Origin: Bacillus thuringiensis
GTDB taxonomy: Bacteria > Bacillota > Bacilli > Bacillales > Bacillaceae_G
Length of the DNA stretch: 64,000 nucleotides
Assembly (NCBI RefSeq): GCF_001182785.1
Contig: NZ_CP012099.1
Span: forward strand, 364,501 to 428,500
Direction of reading: 5' to 3'
Positions 43,790-53,199 of the stretch are shown here, in pieces. Made by a program: the position numbers and the translations under genes. Positions within the stretch are counted from its first letter, which is position 1; every line of letters starts with the position of its first letter. The notes beneath the pieces are model-generated. The model saw only the letters and a list, made by a program, of their open reading frames with translations. It was not told where the DNA came from and did no database searches.

Positions 43790-43839
43790 TTGCAAAGTGA
43801 AAACGCTTTTATTAAAATAGATTTATGAAAACGGTTGCG
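43790..43839 (+). promoter_or_regulatory. PTS promoter with two cre-like sites
   Basis: TTGCAA (43790-43795), 17-base spacer, TAAAAT (43813-43818). A cre-like TGAAAACGCTTTTA fills the spacer (43798-43811), and a second TGAAAACGGTTGCG lies at 43826-43839 near the start. A third inverted half-site (CGTTTTCA) follows near 43870. Strong carbon catabolite or local-repressor control is implied. Confidence 0.65.
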
Positions 43840-43941
43840 TAAAGATAAAAATAAAGTAACATAAGGAATCGTTTTCATAAAGGGAACAGAAATTATAATT
43901 TAAATCATTATGTTGTTATAAATAAAGGGGAGGAAGAACAG

Positions 43942-45579
43942 ATGAAAATTACGTCTTTTGATTTTTGGCAAAAGTTCGGGAAAGCGTTATTAGTTGTTGT
44001 AGCCGTAATGCCAGCAGCTGGTTTAATGATTTCCATCGGTAAGTTAATTGGTATGTCTGCTGGGGATATTAACGCAGTTCACACAATCGCTCGCGTAATG
44101 GAAGACATCGGTTGGGCAATCATTACAAATCTACACATTTTATTCGCAGTAGCAATTGGGGGATCTTGGGCGAAGGATCGTGCAGGTGGTGCATTTGCAG
44201 CACTATTAGCATTCGTCTTAACAAACCGAATTACAGGAGCTATATTTGGCGTAAACGCTCAAATGTTAGCGGATTCAAAAGCGACAGTTTCTTCAGTAAT
44301 AGCAGGAGATTTACTTGTAAAAGATTACTTTACTTCTGTACTTGGTGCACCAGCATTAAACATGGGAGTTTTCGTGGGGATTATCACAGGTTTCTTAGGA
44401 GCTAATCTATATAACAAATATTATAACTATAATAAACTGCCACAGGCATTAGCATTCTTTAATGGAAAACGATTTGTACCATTCGTTGTAATTCTTTGGT
44501 CTACAGTTACTGCGATTGTATTATCACTTCTATGGCCATTCATCCAAAGTGGGTTAAATGAATTTGGTCGCTGGATTGCAGCTTCAAAAGATAGTGCACC
44601 AGTTGTTGCACCGTTTGTATATGGAACGTTAGAGCGTTTATTATTACCATTTGGTTTACACCATATGTTAACGATTCCGATGAACTATACAGAGCTAGGC
44701 GGAACATATACGATGCTAACTGGTTCAAAAGTTGGACAAGTTGTAGCAGGACAAGATCCATTATGGCTTGCATGGATTACAGATTTAAATAATTTATTAG
44801 CAAATGGAGATACGAAGGCATATAACGATTTATTAAATAACGTTGTACCAGCTCGTTTCAAAGCTGGACAAGTTATCGGCTCAACAGCAGCGTTAATGGG
44901 GATTGCATTTGCGATGTTCCGTAACGTTGATAAAGAAAAGCGTGCAAAATATAAACCAATGTTTTTATCAGCAGCATTAGCAGTATTCTTAACAGGTGTA
45001 ACAGAACCAATTGAATTCATGTTCATGTTTATTGCTCCAGTATTATATGTTGTATATGCTATTACAACAGGACTTGCATTCGCGCTAGCTGATTTAATTA
45101 ACTTACGTGTTCATGCATTTGGATTTATTGAGTTAATTACTCGTACACCAATGATGGTTAACGCAGGTTTAACAAGAGACTTAATCAACTTTGTTATTGT
45201 TTCATTAGTGTTCTTCGGTCTTAACTTTACACTATTTAATTTCTTAATTAAAAAATTCAATTTACCAACACCAGGGCGTGCAGGTAACTATATTGATAAT
45301 GAAGATGAGGCATCAGAAGGAACAGGAAATGTACAAGACGGTTCATTAGCAACAAAAGTTATCGATTTATTAGGTGGAAAAGAAAATATTGCTGACGTAG
45401 ATGCTTGTATGACACGCTTACGTGTAACAGTAAAAGACTTAGATGTTGTTGCACCAGAAGCACAGTGGAAACAAAATGGTGCTTTAGGGCTTATTGTAAA
45501 AGATAAAGGTGTACAAGCGGTATATGGTCCGAAAGCTGACGTATTAAAGTCAGACATTCAAGATATGTTAGGTGCGTAA
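43942..45579 (+). CDS. PTS EIICB permease, glucose/maltose (alpha-glucoside) family
   Basis: 545 residues. The EIIC part (1-430) has about ten membrane helices with the conserved LPFGLHHMLTIP near 233 and GVTEPIEFMFMFIAP near 352, the substrate-binding GITEP-type motif of the glucose family. A linker (NEDEASEGTGN) joins the C-terminal EIIB domain, whose phosphorylated Cys lies in DVDACMTRLRVTV near 492. No EIIA domain is fused, so a separate EIIA-Glc is needed. Linkage with an alpha-glucosidase suggests maltose, isomaltose or a related disaccharide. ATG at 43942 follows GGGGAGGAA. Confidence 0.9.
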   Translation: MKITSFDFWQKFGKALLVVVAVMPAAGLMISIGKLIGMSAGDINAVHTIARVMEDIGWAIITNLHILFAVAIGGSWAKDRAGGAFAALLAFVLTNRITGAIFGVNAQMLADSKATVSSVIAGDLLVKDYFTSVLGAPALNMGVFVGIITGFLGANLYNKYYNYNKLPQALAFFNGKRFVPFVVILWSTVTAIVLSLLWPFIQSGLNEFGRWIAASKDSAPVVAPFVYGTLERLLLPFGLHHMLTIPMNYTELGGTYTMLTGSKVGQVVAGQDPLWLAWITDLNNLLANGDTKAYNDLLNNVVPARFKAGQVIGSTAALMGIAFAMFRNVDKEKRAKYKPMFLSAALAVFLTGVTEPIEFMFMFIAPVLYVVYAITTGLAFALADLINLRVHAFGFIELITRTPMMVNAGLTRDLINFVIVSLVFFGLNFTLFNFLIKKFNLPTPGRAGNYIDNEDEASEGTGNVQDGSLATKVIDLLGGKENIADVDACMTRLRVTVKDLDVVAPEAQWKQNGALGLIVKDKGVQAVYGPKADVLKSDIQDMLGA

Positions 45580-45583
45580 TAAT

Positions 45584-46375
45584 ATGAAATTGCTAACTTT
45601 AAACTGTCATTCTTGGCAAGAAGAGAATCAAATAGAAAAGATACAATACCTTGCTAAAGTAATTCAAGAAGAAGAGTACGATGTCATCGCATTGCAAGAA
45701 GTAAGTCAGTCCATACAAGCTGAAAATGTATGCGGTAACAAGAAAGAAGATAATTTTGGACTTTTACTATTAGAAGAGTTAAAAGCGCTACATGTAAAAG
45801 ATTACAATATTACTTGGGATTTCTCTCATATTGGTTATGACGTGTATGAAGAAGGATTAGCGATTATAACGAAGCATAATATTATAAAAGAAGATACGTT
45901 CTTCATTTCAGAAAACGAGGATACAACGTATTGGAAAACGCGTAAAATTGTAAGTACAACAATTGCTTATAATGGTAAGAATATAACGTTTTACTCTTGC
46001 CATCTCGGTTGGTGGAATGATGAAGAAGAGTCATTCGAAGGTCAAGTCGATCGTTTGATGGAGCGTGTAGATAGCAATAAGCTCGCCTTCTTAATGGGGG
46101 ATTTTAATAACAATGCTCGCTTGGAAGGCGAAGGTTATGAGTATATGATGCAAAAAGGGTTGTATGACACATATGAATTAGCAATAGAGAAGGATGAAGG
46201 AACGACTGTCCAAGGCGAGATTGCTGGTTGGGATGAAAATAAACATAATTTGCGAATCGATCTAATATTGTGTAACCAAAGTAAAAAAGTTCATTCTTCA
46301 AAAGTTATTTTTAATGGTACAAACAGAAATGTAATTTCAGATCATTTCGGTGTAGAGGTTCAATTGGATATATAA
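45584..46375 (+). CDS. Endonuclease/exonuclease/phosphatase family protein
   Basis: 263 residues from ATG at 45584, 4 bases after the PTS stop (an in-frame start at 45572 overlaps that gene). DNase I-like fold: metal Asn in LLTLNCHSW near 7, Glu in VIALQEVSQ near 39, catalytic His region YSCHLGWWNDEEE near 138, LMGDFNNNARLEG near 170 and the C-terminal VISDHFGVEV near 254. Without a signal peptide it acts in the cytoplasm. Coupling to the PTS gene suggests a role in sugar or sugar-phosphate ester handling rather than DNA repair; the substrate is unknown. Confidence 0.85.
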   Translation: MKLLTLNCHSWQEENQIEKIQYLAKVIQEEEYDVIALQEVSQSIQAENVCGNKKEDNFGLLLLEELKALHVKDYNITWDFSHIGYDVYEEGLAIITKHNIIKEDTFFISENEDTTYWKTRKIVSTTIAYNGKNITFYSCHLGWWNDEEESFEGQVDRLMERVDSNKLAFLMGDFNNNARLEGEGYEYMMQKGLYDTYELAIEKDEGTTVQGEIAGWDENKHNLRIDLILCNQSKKVHSSKVIFNGTNRNVISDHFGVEVQLDI

Positions 46376-46381
46376 TAGAAG

Positions 46382-46462
46382 AAATCCTCACAGAGAATAA
46401 AAGCTGTGAGGATTTTTTTTAGGAATACAAGTATTTCCAAGAGAAAATACTTGTATTTTTTA
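46382..46462 (+). terminator. Two tandem terminators after the alpha-glucoside PTS group
   Basis: First: AAATCCTCACAG / CTGTGAGGATTT, T8 tail (46382-46420). Second: AATACAAGTATTT / AAATACTTGTATT, T-tail (46424-46462). Both are near perfect. Confidence 0.9.
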
Positions 46463-46591
46463 TGACATTTCATATATATTTGTTATTATTGAATGTAAAA
46501 CCGATTTGGTCATTTTGTATTCATACTTTGACTCACTTCGTTATATAATAAAGTAAGTGAAAGTTAATGGGAAAAAATAGTACGTTTTTGG

Positions 46592-46620
46592 TTAATACAC
46601 GATGTAGAAAGTGATATAAT
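46592..46620 (+). promoter_or_regulatory. Extended -10 promoter of the YhgE/Pip gene
   Basis: TTAATA (46592-46597), 17-base spacer, TGA-TATAAT ending 46620. The rest of the 46463-46680 gap shows only an imperfect CACTT / AAGTAAGTG inverted repeat near 46530-46562, possibly a repressor site. Confidence 0.55.
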
Positions 46621-46680
46621 TGCAAAATGCATGTATCATTTTCTAAAGAAGGAAAAATATATAATTAGGTGATAACTTCT

Positions 46681-49656
46681 ATGAAACAGATTTGGCGTAT
46701 TTATAAGACAGATTTACGGAATGTAGCCAAACATTGGGCTGCAATTGTTATTGTTTTAGGATTAATGATTTTACCATCGTTATATGCATGGTTTAACATT
46801 AAAGCTTCTTGGGATCCGTATGGAAATACAAAAGAGGTTCCCATTGCAGTTTCTAACCAAGATGCAGGTTCTAATTTAAGAGGGAAAGATATTAATATCG
46901 GGAAAGAGATTGTAGACTCCCTTAAGAAAAACAAAAATCTTGGCTGGAAATTTGTAGATGAAAAACAAGCAATTTACGGAGTTGAGCGTGGGGATTATTA
47001 TGCAAGTATTACGATTCCAAAAGACTTCTCTGAAAAAATTGCAACTGTTCTGGATGAAAATCCTAAAAAACCAGAACTGGATTACTATGTGAATGAAAAA
47101 GTAAACGCGATTGCACCGAAGATTACAGCAAAAGGTGCATCAGGTATTACAGAAGAAATTAGTAAAAACTTTGTAAAAACAGCAAACGGTGAGATTTTTA
47201 AAATTTTCAATGACCTTGGAATCGATTTAGAAACAAACTTACCAAGTATCGAAAAAGTAAAAGATCTTGTATTTAAGTTAGAAGCGCAGTTCCCAGAAAT
47301 GAATACACTTATGGATAAGGCATTAGATGATGCAACTCGAGCAGAAGATGTTGTGAAAGTAGCGCAAAAAGAGTTGCCGGTTGTAGAAAGTGTTATGAAT
47401 GATGGGCAAGAAGCGTTAGGGAATTTAGATAAATTCTTTGCGAGAAATGATGAAACATTGCAACGTGCCCCAGGAACTATTAAGAATAATTTAATGGTAA
47501 TGCAAAAAGGTTTAGATGGTGCGGCGGCAATTACGGATTTCTTAAAAAATCCATCATTTGATTCTAATCTGACACTTCCAGATCCAGCTAAATTCCCAGT
47601 GTTGCCTAATATAACTATTCCGCAAGTACCACAAATCCCAGAAATTCCAGCTTTACCGCAAGTGAATGGTGAGGGGTATAAAAATATTGCTAAAAATATT
47701 AATCAAACTGTAAATAATGTTTTTAGTTCGATACGTGTCGGAACAACTTATGCACAAGGTGTTATAAACGGGTTGCAAAATGGTAATTTTGATCCAGAAA
47801 AAGCGAAGCAAGATCTTAATAAGGTTTCTGAGACGCTGCAAGGTCGTGCAGATAGTGTTTCATATTTAATTGATGTCTTTACTAAATTTAAAGAGTCTGC
47901 ATCAACTGATTTTGGAAAAGAATTCTTCCAAAAGAGAATAGAAAAATTAACAAACCTTAAATCAGCTATTGAAAATGCAAATGGTGGCGTTAAAGATATT
48001 GCCAATATTATTGGTACAGGACAAGAAGTGAAACAAGATGTAAGAGACGCTGCTAATAAAAAGTTAGATGCAATAAATAACTTGGTAAATCAAGCAGAAG
48101 CAGATTATAACGCTACGTTTGTAGCAGATTTCGAAAAAGCAGTAAGCACAGCTGAGCAATTGAAAAACACAGCTGAAAATGTAAAAGAAGATGCTCAGCA
48201 ACTAAGAGGTAATTTAAATCAAGATATCAAAAAAGCAAATGAGTTAGTAAACCAAACAAATGAAGCATTAGACAGTGGTAGAGAAAAATATGATAAAGCT
48301 GTAAATGATTACAGTAGATTAAAAACGGAGCTTGAAAAAGCAAGAGAAGACTTAAGTAACAAAGGTGTTAATGGATTAGATTCTACAAAAGTAGCCTTAA
48401 ATGATGTGAATGGACAGTTCAAAGCAGGATGGAATTTAGTTAATGACATGATTCCAGTTCTGGAAAGTACAAATAAAGTGTTAGCTGATGTGAATAGTGA
48501 TAAAAATCTTAATGGCACAATCGCTAAGTTAAATAAAGTAAAAGATGGTTTCCAAAAAGGAATCGATTTAACTGATAAAGGAATTGACGCTATTAATAAA
48601 GGTCAAAAACCAGCAGCAGATGTTATTGAAAGTATTAATCAAGTGTCTAAAAGTGTTTCGGGCCAAATTGGTGACATTTTAGCTAAATATGACTCAGAAA
48701 TCACTCCAAATTTCAATGCAGCAATTGCTCGCACAAAAGAGATGTCTAAAAACACATCTCAAATTTTAAAAGAGGCAGACAAAAAGCTTCCAGATGTTAA
48801 AAAATTACTAGAAGATTCATCAAAAGGTTTAGTAGATGGTAAAAAGAAATTAGCAGACATTAAAGCTGAAATGCCAGCTACTGAGAAAAAGATTAAAGAA
48901 TTAGCAGATAAAATTCGTGATTTTGAATCTGAAGAGGATTTAAAAGACATCATACGCTTATTGAAAAACGATGTTGAGAAGCAAAGTGATTACTTTGCGA
49001 ATCCAGTCAATTTAAAAGAGAATAAATTATTTGCGATGCCAAACTACGGTTCAGCGATGTCACCATTCTATACAGTGCTTGCATTATGGGTAGGCGCATT
49101 ATTAATGGTTTCATTATTAACGGTAGAAGTACACGAAGAGGGCGCAAATTATAAGAGCCATGAAATTTACTTCGGACGTTTATTAACATTCTTAACGATA
49201 GGTCTTTCACAAGCGTTTATCGTATCGATGGGAGATATATTCTTACTCGGTACGTACGTAGTCGATAAGTTCTGGTTTGTATTATTTAGTTTATTTATTG
49301 GTGGAGTCTTCGTTTGCATCGTATACTCACTCGTTTCTATTTTCGGAAACGTTGGGAAATCGATGGCGATCATTTTACTTGTATTGCAAGTAGCAGGGTC
49401 GGGCGGAACATTCCCAATTCAAATGACACCGAAATTCTTCCAAGCAATTTATCCGTTCTTACCGTTCACATACGCAATTAGTGCAATTCGTGAAACGGTT
49501 GGCGGAATGCTTTGGGATATCGTAATAAGAGATTTACTTGTGTTAAGTGTTTTCGTAGTAGTTATGATCGTTGCTGCGTTATTACTGAAAACACCAATTA
49601 ACAAATCAAGTGAAAAATTTGTTGAGAATGCAAAAGGAAGTAAAATTATTCATTAA
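46681..49656 (+). CDS. YhgE/Pip domain membrane protein
   Basis: 991 residues from ATG at 46681 (TAGGTGAT upstream). One N-terminal membrane helix (about 20-40, with LMILPSLYAWFNIKASWDPYGNT, the YhgE signature), then a very long outer domain (about 45-780), then five C-terminal helices (about 785-980) of ABC-2-permease type. The outer part is alpha-helical coiled coil with repeated Asn/Lys/Glu heptads, broken by a proline-rich patch near 300-325 (PDPAKFPVLPNIT, PQVPQIPEIP). Relatives include phage infection protein Pip of Lactococcus and YhgE of B. subtilis; type VII secretion accessory proteins share the layout. Function here is not established. Confidence 0.9.
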   Translation: MKQIWRIYKTDLRNVAKHWAAIVIVLGLMILPSLYAWFNIKASWDPYGNTKEVPIAVSNQDAGSNLRGKDINIGKEIVDSLKKNKNLGWKFVDEKQAIYGVERGDYYASITIPKDFSEKIATVLDENPKKPELDYYVNEKVNAIAPKITAKGASGITEEISKNFVKTANGEIFKIFNDLGIDLETNLPSIEKVKDLVFKLEAQFPEMNTLMDKALDDATRAEDVVKVAQKELPVVESVMNDGQEALGNLDKFFARNDETLQRAPGTIKNNLMVMQKGLDGAAAITDFLKNPSFDSNLTLPDPAKFPVLPNITIPQVPQIPEIPALPQVNGEGYKNIAKNINQTVNNVFSSIRVGTTYAQGVINGLQNGNFDPEKAKQDLNKVSETLQGRADSVSYLIDVFTKFKESASTDFGKEFFQKRIEKLTNLKSAIENANGGVKDIANIIGTGQEVKQDVRDAANKKLDAINNLVNQAEADYNATFVADFEKAVSTAEQLKNTAENVKEDAQQLRGNLNQDIKKANELVNQTNEALDSGREKYDKAVNDYSRLKTELEKAREDLSNKGVNGLDSTKVALNDVNGQFKAGWNLVNDMIPVLESTNKVLADVNSDKNLNGTIAKLNKVKDGFQKGIDLTDKGIDAINKGQKPAADVIESINQVSKSVSGQIGDILAKYDSEITPNFNAAIARTKEMSKNTSQILKEADKKLPDVKKLLEDSSKGLVDGKKKLADIKAEMPATEKKIKELADKIRDFESEEDLKDIIRLLKNDVEKQSDYFANPVNLKENKLFAMPNYGSAMSPFYTVLALWVGALLMVSLLTVEVHEEGANYKSHEIYFGRLLTFLTIGLSQAFIVSMGDIFLLGTYVVDKFWFVLFSLFIGGVFVCIVYSLVSIFGNVGKSMAIILLVLQVAGSGGTFPIQMTPKFFQAIYPFLPFTYAISAIRETVGGMLWDIVIRDLLVLSVFVVVMIVAALLLKTPINKSSEKFVENAKGSKIIH

Positions 49657-49657
49657 G

Positions 49658-49693
49658 AAAAAGGTTCCTACCGAGAGCGGTAGGAACCTTTTT
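49658..49693. terminator. Bidirectional terminator between the YhgE/Pip gene and topB
   Basis: AAAAAGGTTCCTACCG / CGGTAGGAACCTTTTT, 16-base perfect stem with AGAG loop. Confidence 0.93.
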
Positions 49694-49695
49694 GT

Positions 49696-51885
49696 TTAAT
49701 CGAACTTTAATTTTTTTAATGCGTCTGCGAACGGGTTGTTTAATGGTTCTTCTTCTTTTTTCTGTTGTTTCATATATTTTTGAACGTCACGTTTATCAGC
49801 TTTGTTTCCAGATTCTTTTTTACGTCGCTCTTGGAATGTTGATAATTTCTCGCGATAGCCACATTTACATGCAAAGATTTGACCTGCACCTTCACCACGT
49901 AATTCTAATTTCTTCTTACATTGCGGACAGCGAGCGTTTGTTGTACGAGATACATTTTTACGATGACCACATTCACGATCTTGGCATACGAGCATTTTTC
50001 CCTTTTTGCCGTTTACTTCTAGCATTGGTTTGCCGCAGTCTGGACAAGACTTCGTTGAAATGTTGTCATGTTTATATTTTTTATCACTCGATTTAATTTC
50101 AGAAACAATTTCTTTCGTATAGTTCTTCATTTCCGAAATGAATACTTCTTTCTTGAGTTTTCCTTTTGCAATTGCCTCAAGTTTTTGTTCCCACTCACCA
50201 GTTAGTGTAGGTGATTTTAATTCTTCTGGTACTAAATCAAGTAATTGACGACCTTTTGATGTAATGTGAATATCTTTACCACGTTTTTCAATTAAGAAAG
50301 AGTTGAAAAGTTTGTCGATAATATCTGCACGTGTCGCTACAGTACCTAATCCACCAGTTGACTTTAACGTATCAGCAAGTTGTTTATTTTGAGTATCCAT
50401 ATATTTTGTAGGATTCTCCATTGCTGAAAGTAAAGTTGCTTCATTAAAGCGTGCAGGTGCTTTCGTTTGACCTGATGTTTGCATAATTAACTTTACAGTT
50501 AATGTATCGCCTTTTTCAATGCGAGGTAGAAGCTGCTCCTTTACGTCATCAGTTACATCATCGTCTTCAAATCGATTTTCGTATACTTCCTTCCAACCAG
50601 CATGTAAAATTGTTTTTCCGCGTGCAATGAACGTTTCACTACCAACTTTAGTACGTAATGTTAGTTGCTCGTATTCGAATGCTGGGAATAAAACAGCTAA
50701 GAAACGTTTTACAACTAAATCATAAATTTTGCGTTCTTTATCTGTGAATGCTGAGAAGTTAACGTATCCTTCTGTTGGAATAATCGCATGATGATCGCTT
50801 ACTTTACTATCATCAACAAATGATTTGTTAGGTTTGATAGGCTTTTGTAATACTTTATGTGCGAAGGGACGGTATTCTCCAACACCACATGCTTTTAGAC
50901 GTTCTGGAAGTGTTCCAACGATATCAGATGAAATGTAGCGTGAATCTGTACGAGGGTACGTTAGCACTTTATGCTGTTCATACAATTTCTGCATAATATT
51001 TAATGTTTCTTTGGCAGAGTAACCGAACTTTTTATTTGCATCACGTTGCAATTCAGTTAAATCGTAAAGACCAGGAGAGAATGATTTCTTCTGTTTCTTA
51101 TCAATTTCCACAACAGTAGCATTTTGTTTATCTAAACTTTTTACAATACCATCAATTTTTTCTTTATTAAAACTACGGCTATTGCCATTTGTATCTTGCC
51201 AAGTAAGTTTGAGTTTCTCCATTGTTTGAGCTTCGATGCCGTAGTAAGTTTGTGCTTTGAAGTTTTTTATTTCATCCTCACGACTAGCGATCATAGCAAC
51301 AGTAGGAGTTTGCACACGGCCGCAATTTAACTGGGCATTAAAGCGAGTTGTTAAAGCGCGAGTTGCATTAAGACCGATATACCAGTCAGCTTCTGAACGT
51401 GCAACTGCTGAAGCGTATAAATTGTCATAGGCTTTACCTGGTTTTAAATTTGCAAAACCATCTTTAATTGCTTTATCGGTTACAGAAGAAATCCATAAAC
51501 GTTTGATTGGTTTATTTAGCTTAACTTTATCGATAATCCAGCGTGCGACTAATTCCCCTTCACGTCCAGCGTCTGTTGCTACAATAATTTCATTTACATC
51601 TTTTCTAAGTAGCTGACTTTTTACAGCATTAAATTGTTTACCAGTTTGTTTAATAACCGTTAATTTCAAACGCTCCGGTAGCATCGGTAAATCTTCTAAA
51701 TTCCACTGTTTATATTTCACATCATAGCTTTCTGGATCTGCTAATGTAACGAGATGACCTAAAGCCCAAGTTACAATATATTTACTACCCTCAAGATAGC
51801 CGTTTCCTTTTTTATCACACTTCAGTACACGAGCAATATCTCGTGCAACGGAAGGTTTTTCAGCGATTACAACGCTTTTTGACAT
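49696..51885 (-). CDS. topB: DNA topoisomerase III
   Basis: 729 residues, type IA topoisomerase. The Toprim domain (1-140) carries AEKPSVARDIARVL near 8 and VATDAGREGELVAR near 103. The active-site tyrosine is in LTYPRTDSRYIS near 310, and GLGTVATRADIIDKL near 500 is conserved. The C-terminus has two zinc-ribbon-like units, CPDCGKPMLEV...CQDRECG near 614-640 and CPQCKKKLEL...CKCGY near 652-677, then a basic tail. It decatenates DNA and resolves recombination intermediates. ATG at 51885 follows AAAGGATG on the minus strand. Confidence 0.97.
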   Translation of the reverse strand: MSKSVVIAEKPSVARDIARVLKCDKKGNGYLEGSKYIVTWALGHLVTLADPESYDVKYKQWNLEDLPMLPERLKLTVIKQTGKQFNAVKSQLLRKDVNEIIVATDAGREGELVARWIIDKVKLNKPIKRLWISSVTDKAIKDGFANLKPGKAYDNLYASAVARSEADWYIGLNATRALTTRFNAQLNCGRVQTPTVAMIASREDEIKNFKAQTYYGIEAQTMEKLKLTWQDTNGNSRSFNKEKIDGIVKSLDKQNATVVEIDKKQKKSFSPGLYDLTELQRDANKKFGYSAKETLNIMQKLYEQHKVLTYPRTDSRYISSDIVGTLPERLKACGVGEYRPFAHKVLQKPIKPNKSFVDDSKVSDHHAIIPTEGYVNFSAFTDKERKIYDLVVKRFLAVLFPAFEYEQLTLRTKVGSETFIARGKTILHAGWKEVYENRFEDDDVTDDVKEQLLPRIEKGDTLTVKLIMQTSGQTKAPARFNEATLLSAMENPTKYMDTQNKQLADTLKSTGGLGTVATRADIIDKLFNSFLIEKRGKDIHITSKGRQLLDLVPEELKSPTLTGEWEQKLEAIAKGKLKKEVFISEMKNYTKEIVSEIKSSDKKYKHDNISTKSCPDCGKPMLEVNGKKGKMLVCQDRECGHRKNVSRTTNARCPQCKKKLELRGEGAGQIFACKCGYREKLSTFQERRKKESGNKADKRDVQKYMKQQKKEEEPLNNPFADALKKLKFD

Positions 51886-51994
51886 ATTAAAAACATCCTT
51901 TCAAATTTCCATAAGTTAAATATAGCATACATCTTCTTGAGATTCAGTTTCGCTCCATATTTGAGCTGTTTTTAATGGAATGAACAAAACCCCC

Positions 51995-52116
51995 ACTGAT
52001 TAAAGTTTCACTTTATCCCGCATTAACGGGCAGTAAGATCCCCACCTCAAAATTCAACGAAAGCAAATAAGTTAGGTGGGGGAACAACTGCCCGTAAAAG
52101 CCTTCACTTTATCAGT
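51995..52116. repeat. bcr-like dispersed repeat (about 122 bp, nested inverted repeats)
   Basis: The unit is built of nested stems: outer ACTGAT(T)AAAG / CTTTATCAGT, middle ACGGGCAGT / ACTGCCCGT, inner CCCCACCT / AGGTGGGG. Its sequence (with TTTCACTTTATCCCGCATTAA) resembles the bcr elements scattered through B. cereus group genomes. The identification is from memory. No reading frame lies inside it. Confidence 0.65.
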
Positions 52117-52196
52117 TGCTCCTATATTAAATAGAAAAGTAAAGAACTTGTTATTTTACTAGAATAAGAGTAGACTTTGAAGTAGATGAATAAGAA

Positions 52197-52337
52197 ACAC
52201 ATGGGAGTTTGTGGATACAAACTGAGAGGATGACTACTAGTCCGTCATTGACCATTTGAACCTGTTGGATAATGCCAGCGTAGGGAGAGTGTAAAAGCAC
52301 ATGTTCAGGCACTTTGCGTACGCGCAAAGTGTCTTTT
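52197..52337 (+). ncRNA. TPP riboswitch with terminator, ahead of thiM
   Basis: Aptamer 52197-52292: P1 ACAC/GTGT, ACTGAGAGGATG, GACCATTTGAACCTG, GGATAATGCCAGCGTAGGGA, the classical Thi-box core. The terminator CACTTTGCG / CGCAAAGTG with T5 tail lies at 52310-52337. Thiamine diphosphate should shut off thiM-thiE. Confidence 0.95.
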
Positions 52338-52375
52338 TGTGTATCTCCCATCATTATAGTTAGGAGATGAAAAGG

Positions 52376-53185
52376 ATGAATATGAAAGAAATTAGTAAAG
52401 TAGTGGATTTGGTGAGAGAATCTAATCCGTTAGTTCATAATATTACAAATGTTGTTGTAACAAATTTTACTGCTAACGGTTTGTTGGCACTTGGGGCATC
52501 GCCTGTAATGGCGTATGCAAAAGAGGAAGTAGCAGAAATGGCTAGCATTGCTGGAGCGTTAGTATTAAATATGGGGACACTTCGTCCTGAGGAAGTAGAA
52601 GCGATGTTACTCGCTGGTAAATCAGCAAATGTGAACAATGTGCCAGTACTATTTGATCCAGTTGGTGCAGGAGCAACTTCGTATCGAACAGAAGTTGCGA
52701 GACATATTCCGGCTGAAATTGATTTAGCAATTATCCGCGGAAATGCGGCTGAAATAGCAAACGTTATTAATGAGAAATGGGAAATTAAAGGGGTAGACGC
52801 TGGTACTGGAAATGGAAATGTTGTAAGTATTGCAAGGCAGGCAGCAGATGAACTAAATACAGTTGCGGTCATTACTGGAAAAGAAGATGTTGTTACAGAT
52901 GGAGAGCGAACTGTTCTTATTCGAAATGGTCATCCTATTTTAACAAAAGTTACGGGAACAGGGTGTTTACTAACTTCGGTAATAGGAGCATTTGTAGCAG
53001 TTGAAAAAGATTATGTAAAAGCAGCAGTAGCCGCATTAACGTTTTATGGTGTAGCTGCAGAACTGGCAGCTGCTAAAACAGTAGAAAAAGGGCCAGGTAG
53101 TTTCCAAATTGAATTTTTAAATCAATTAGCGAATACAACTTCAGCTGATATGGAGAAGTATGGGAAGATTGAGGAGTTAGAGTAA
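52376..53185 (+). CDS. thiM: Hydroxyethylthiazole kinase
   Basis: 269 residues from ATG at 52376 (AGGAG 9 bases upstream). ATG codons at 52367 and 52382 are in frame; the first touches the ribosome site. It phosphorylates the thiazole moiety in thiamine salvage. Motifs: [24 protein letters not shown] near 16-39, MAYAKEE near 44, [15 protein letters not shown] near 93 and the anion-hole [14 protein letters not shown] near 195-208 with its catalytic Cys. The first gene after the TPP riboswitch; thiE follows with a 14-base gap. Confidence 0.96.
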   Translation: MNMKEISKVVDLVRESNPLVHNITNVVVTNFTANGLLALGASPVMAYAKEEVAEMASIAGALVLNMGTLRPEEVEAMLLAGKSANVNNVPVLFDPVGAGATSYRTEVARHIPAEIDLAIIRGNAAEIANVINEKWEIKGVDAGTGNGNVVSIARQAADELNTVAVITGKEDVVTDGERTVLIRNGHPILTKVTGTGCLLTSVIGAFVAVEKDYVKAAVAALTFYGVAAELAAAKTVEKGPGSFQIEFLNQLANTTSADMEKYGKIEELE

Positions 53186-53199
53186 GGGGGATGAAACAC

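Noticed and set aside
46530..46562. TetR-type operator ahead of the YhgE/Pip gene
   Set aside because: The CACTT / AAGTAAGTG symmetry is imperfect and no TetR gene is adjacent; not enough to call a site.
52435..52872. 145-residue open frame antisense to thiM
   Set aside because: Lies wholly opposite thiM, is Ala/Thr/Ser-rich as expected of a shadow frame, and has no start signal.
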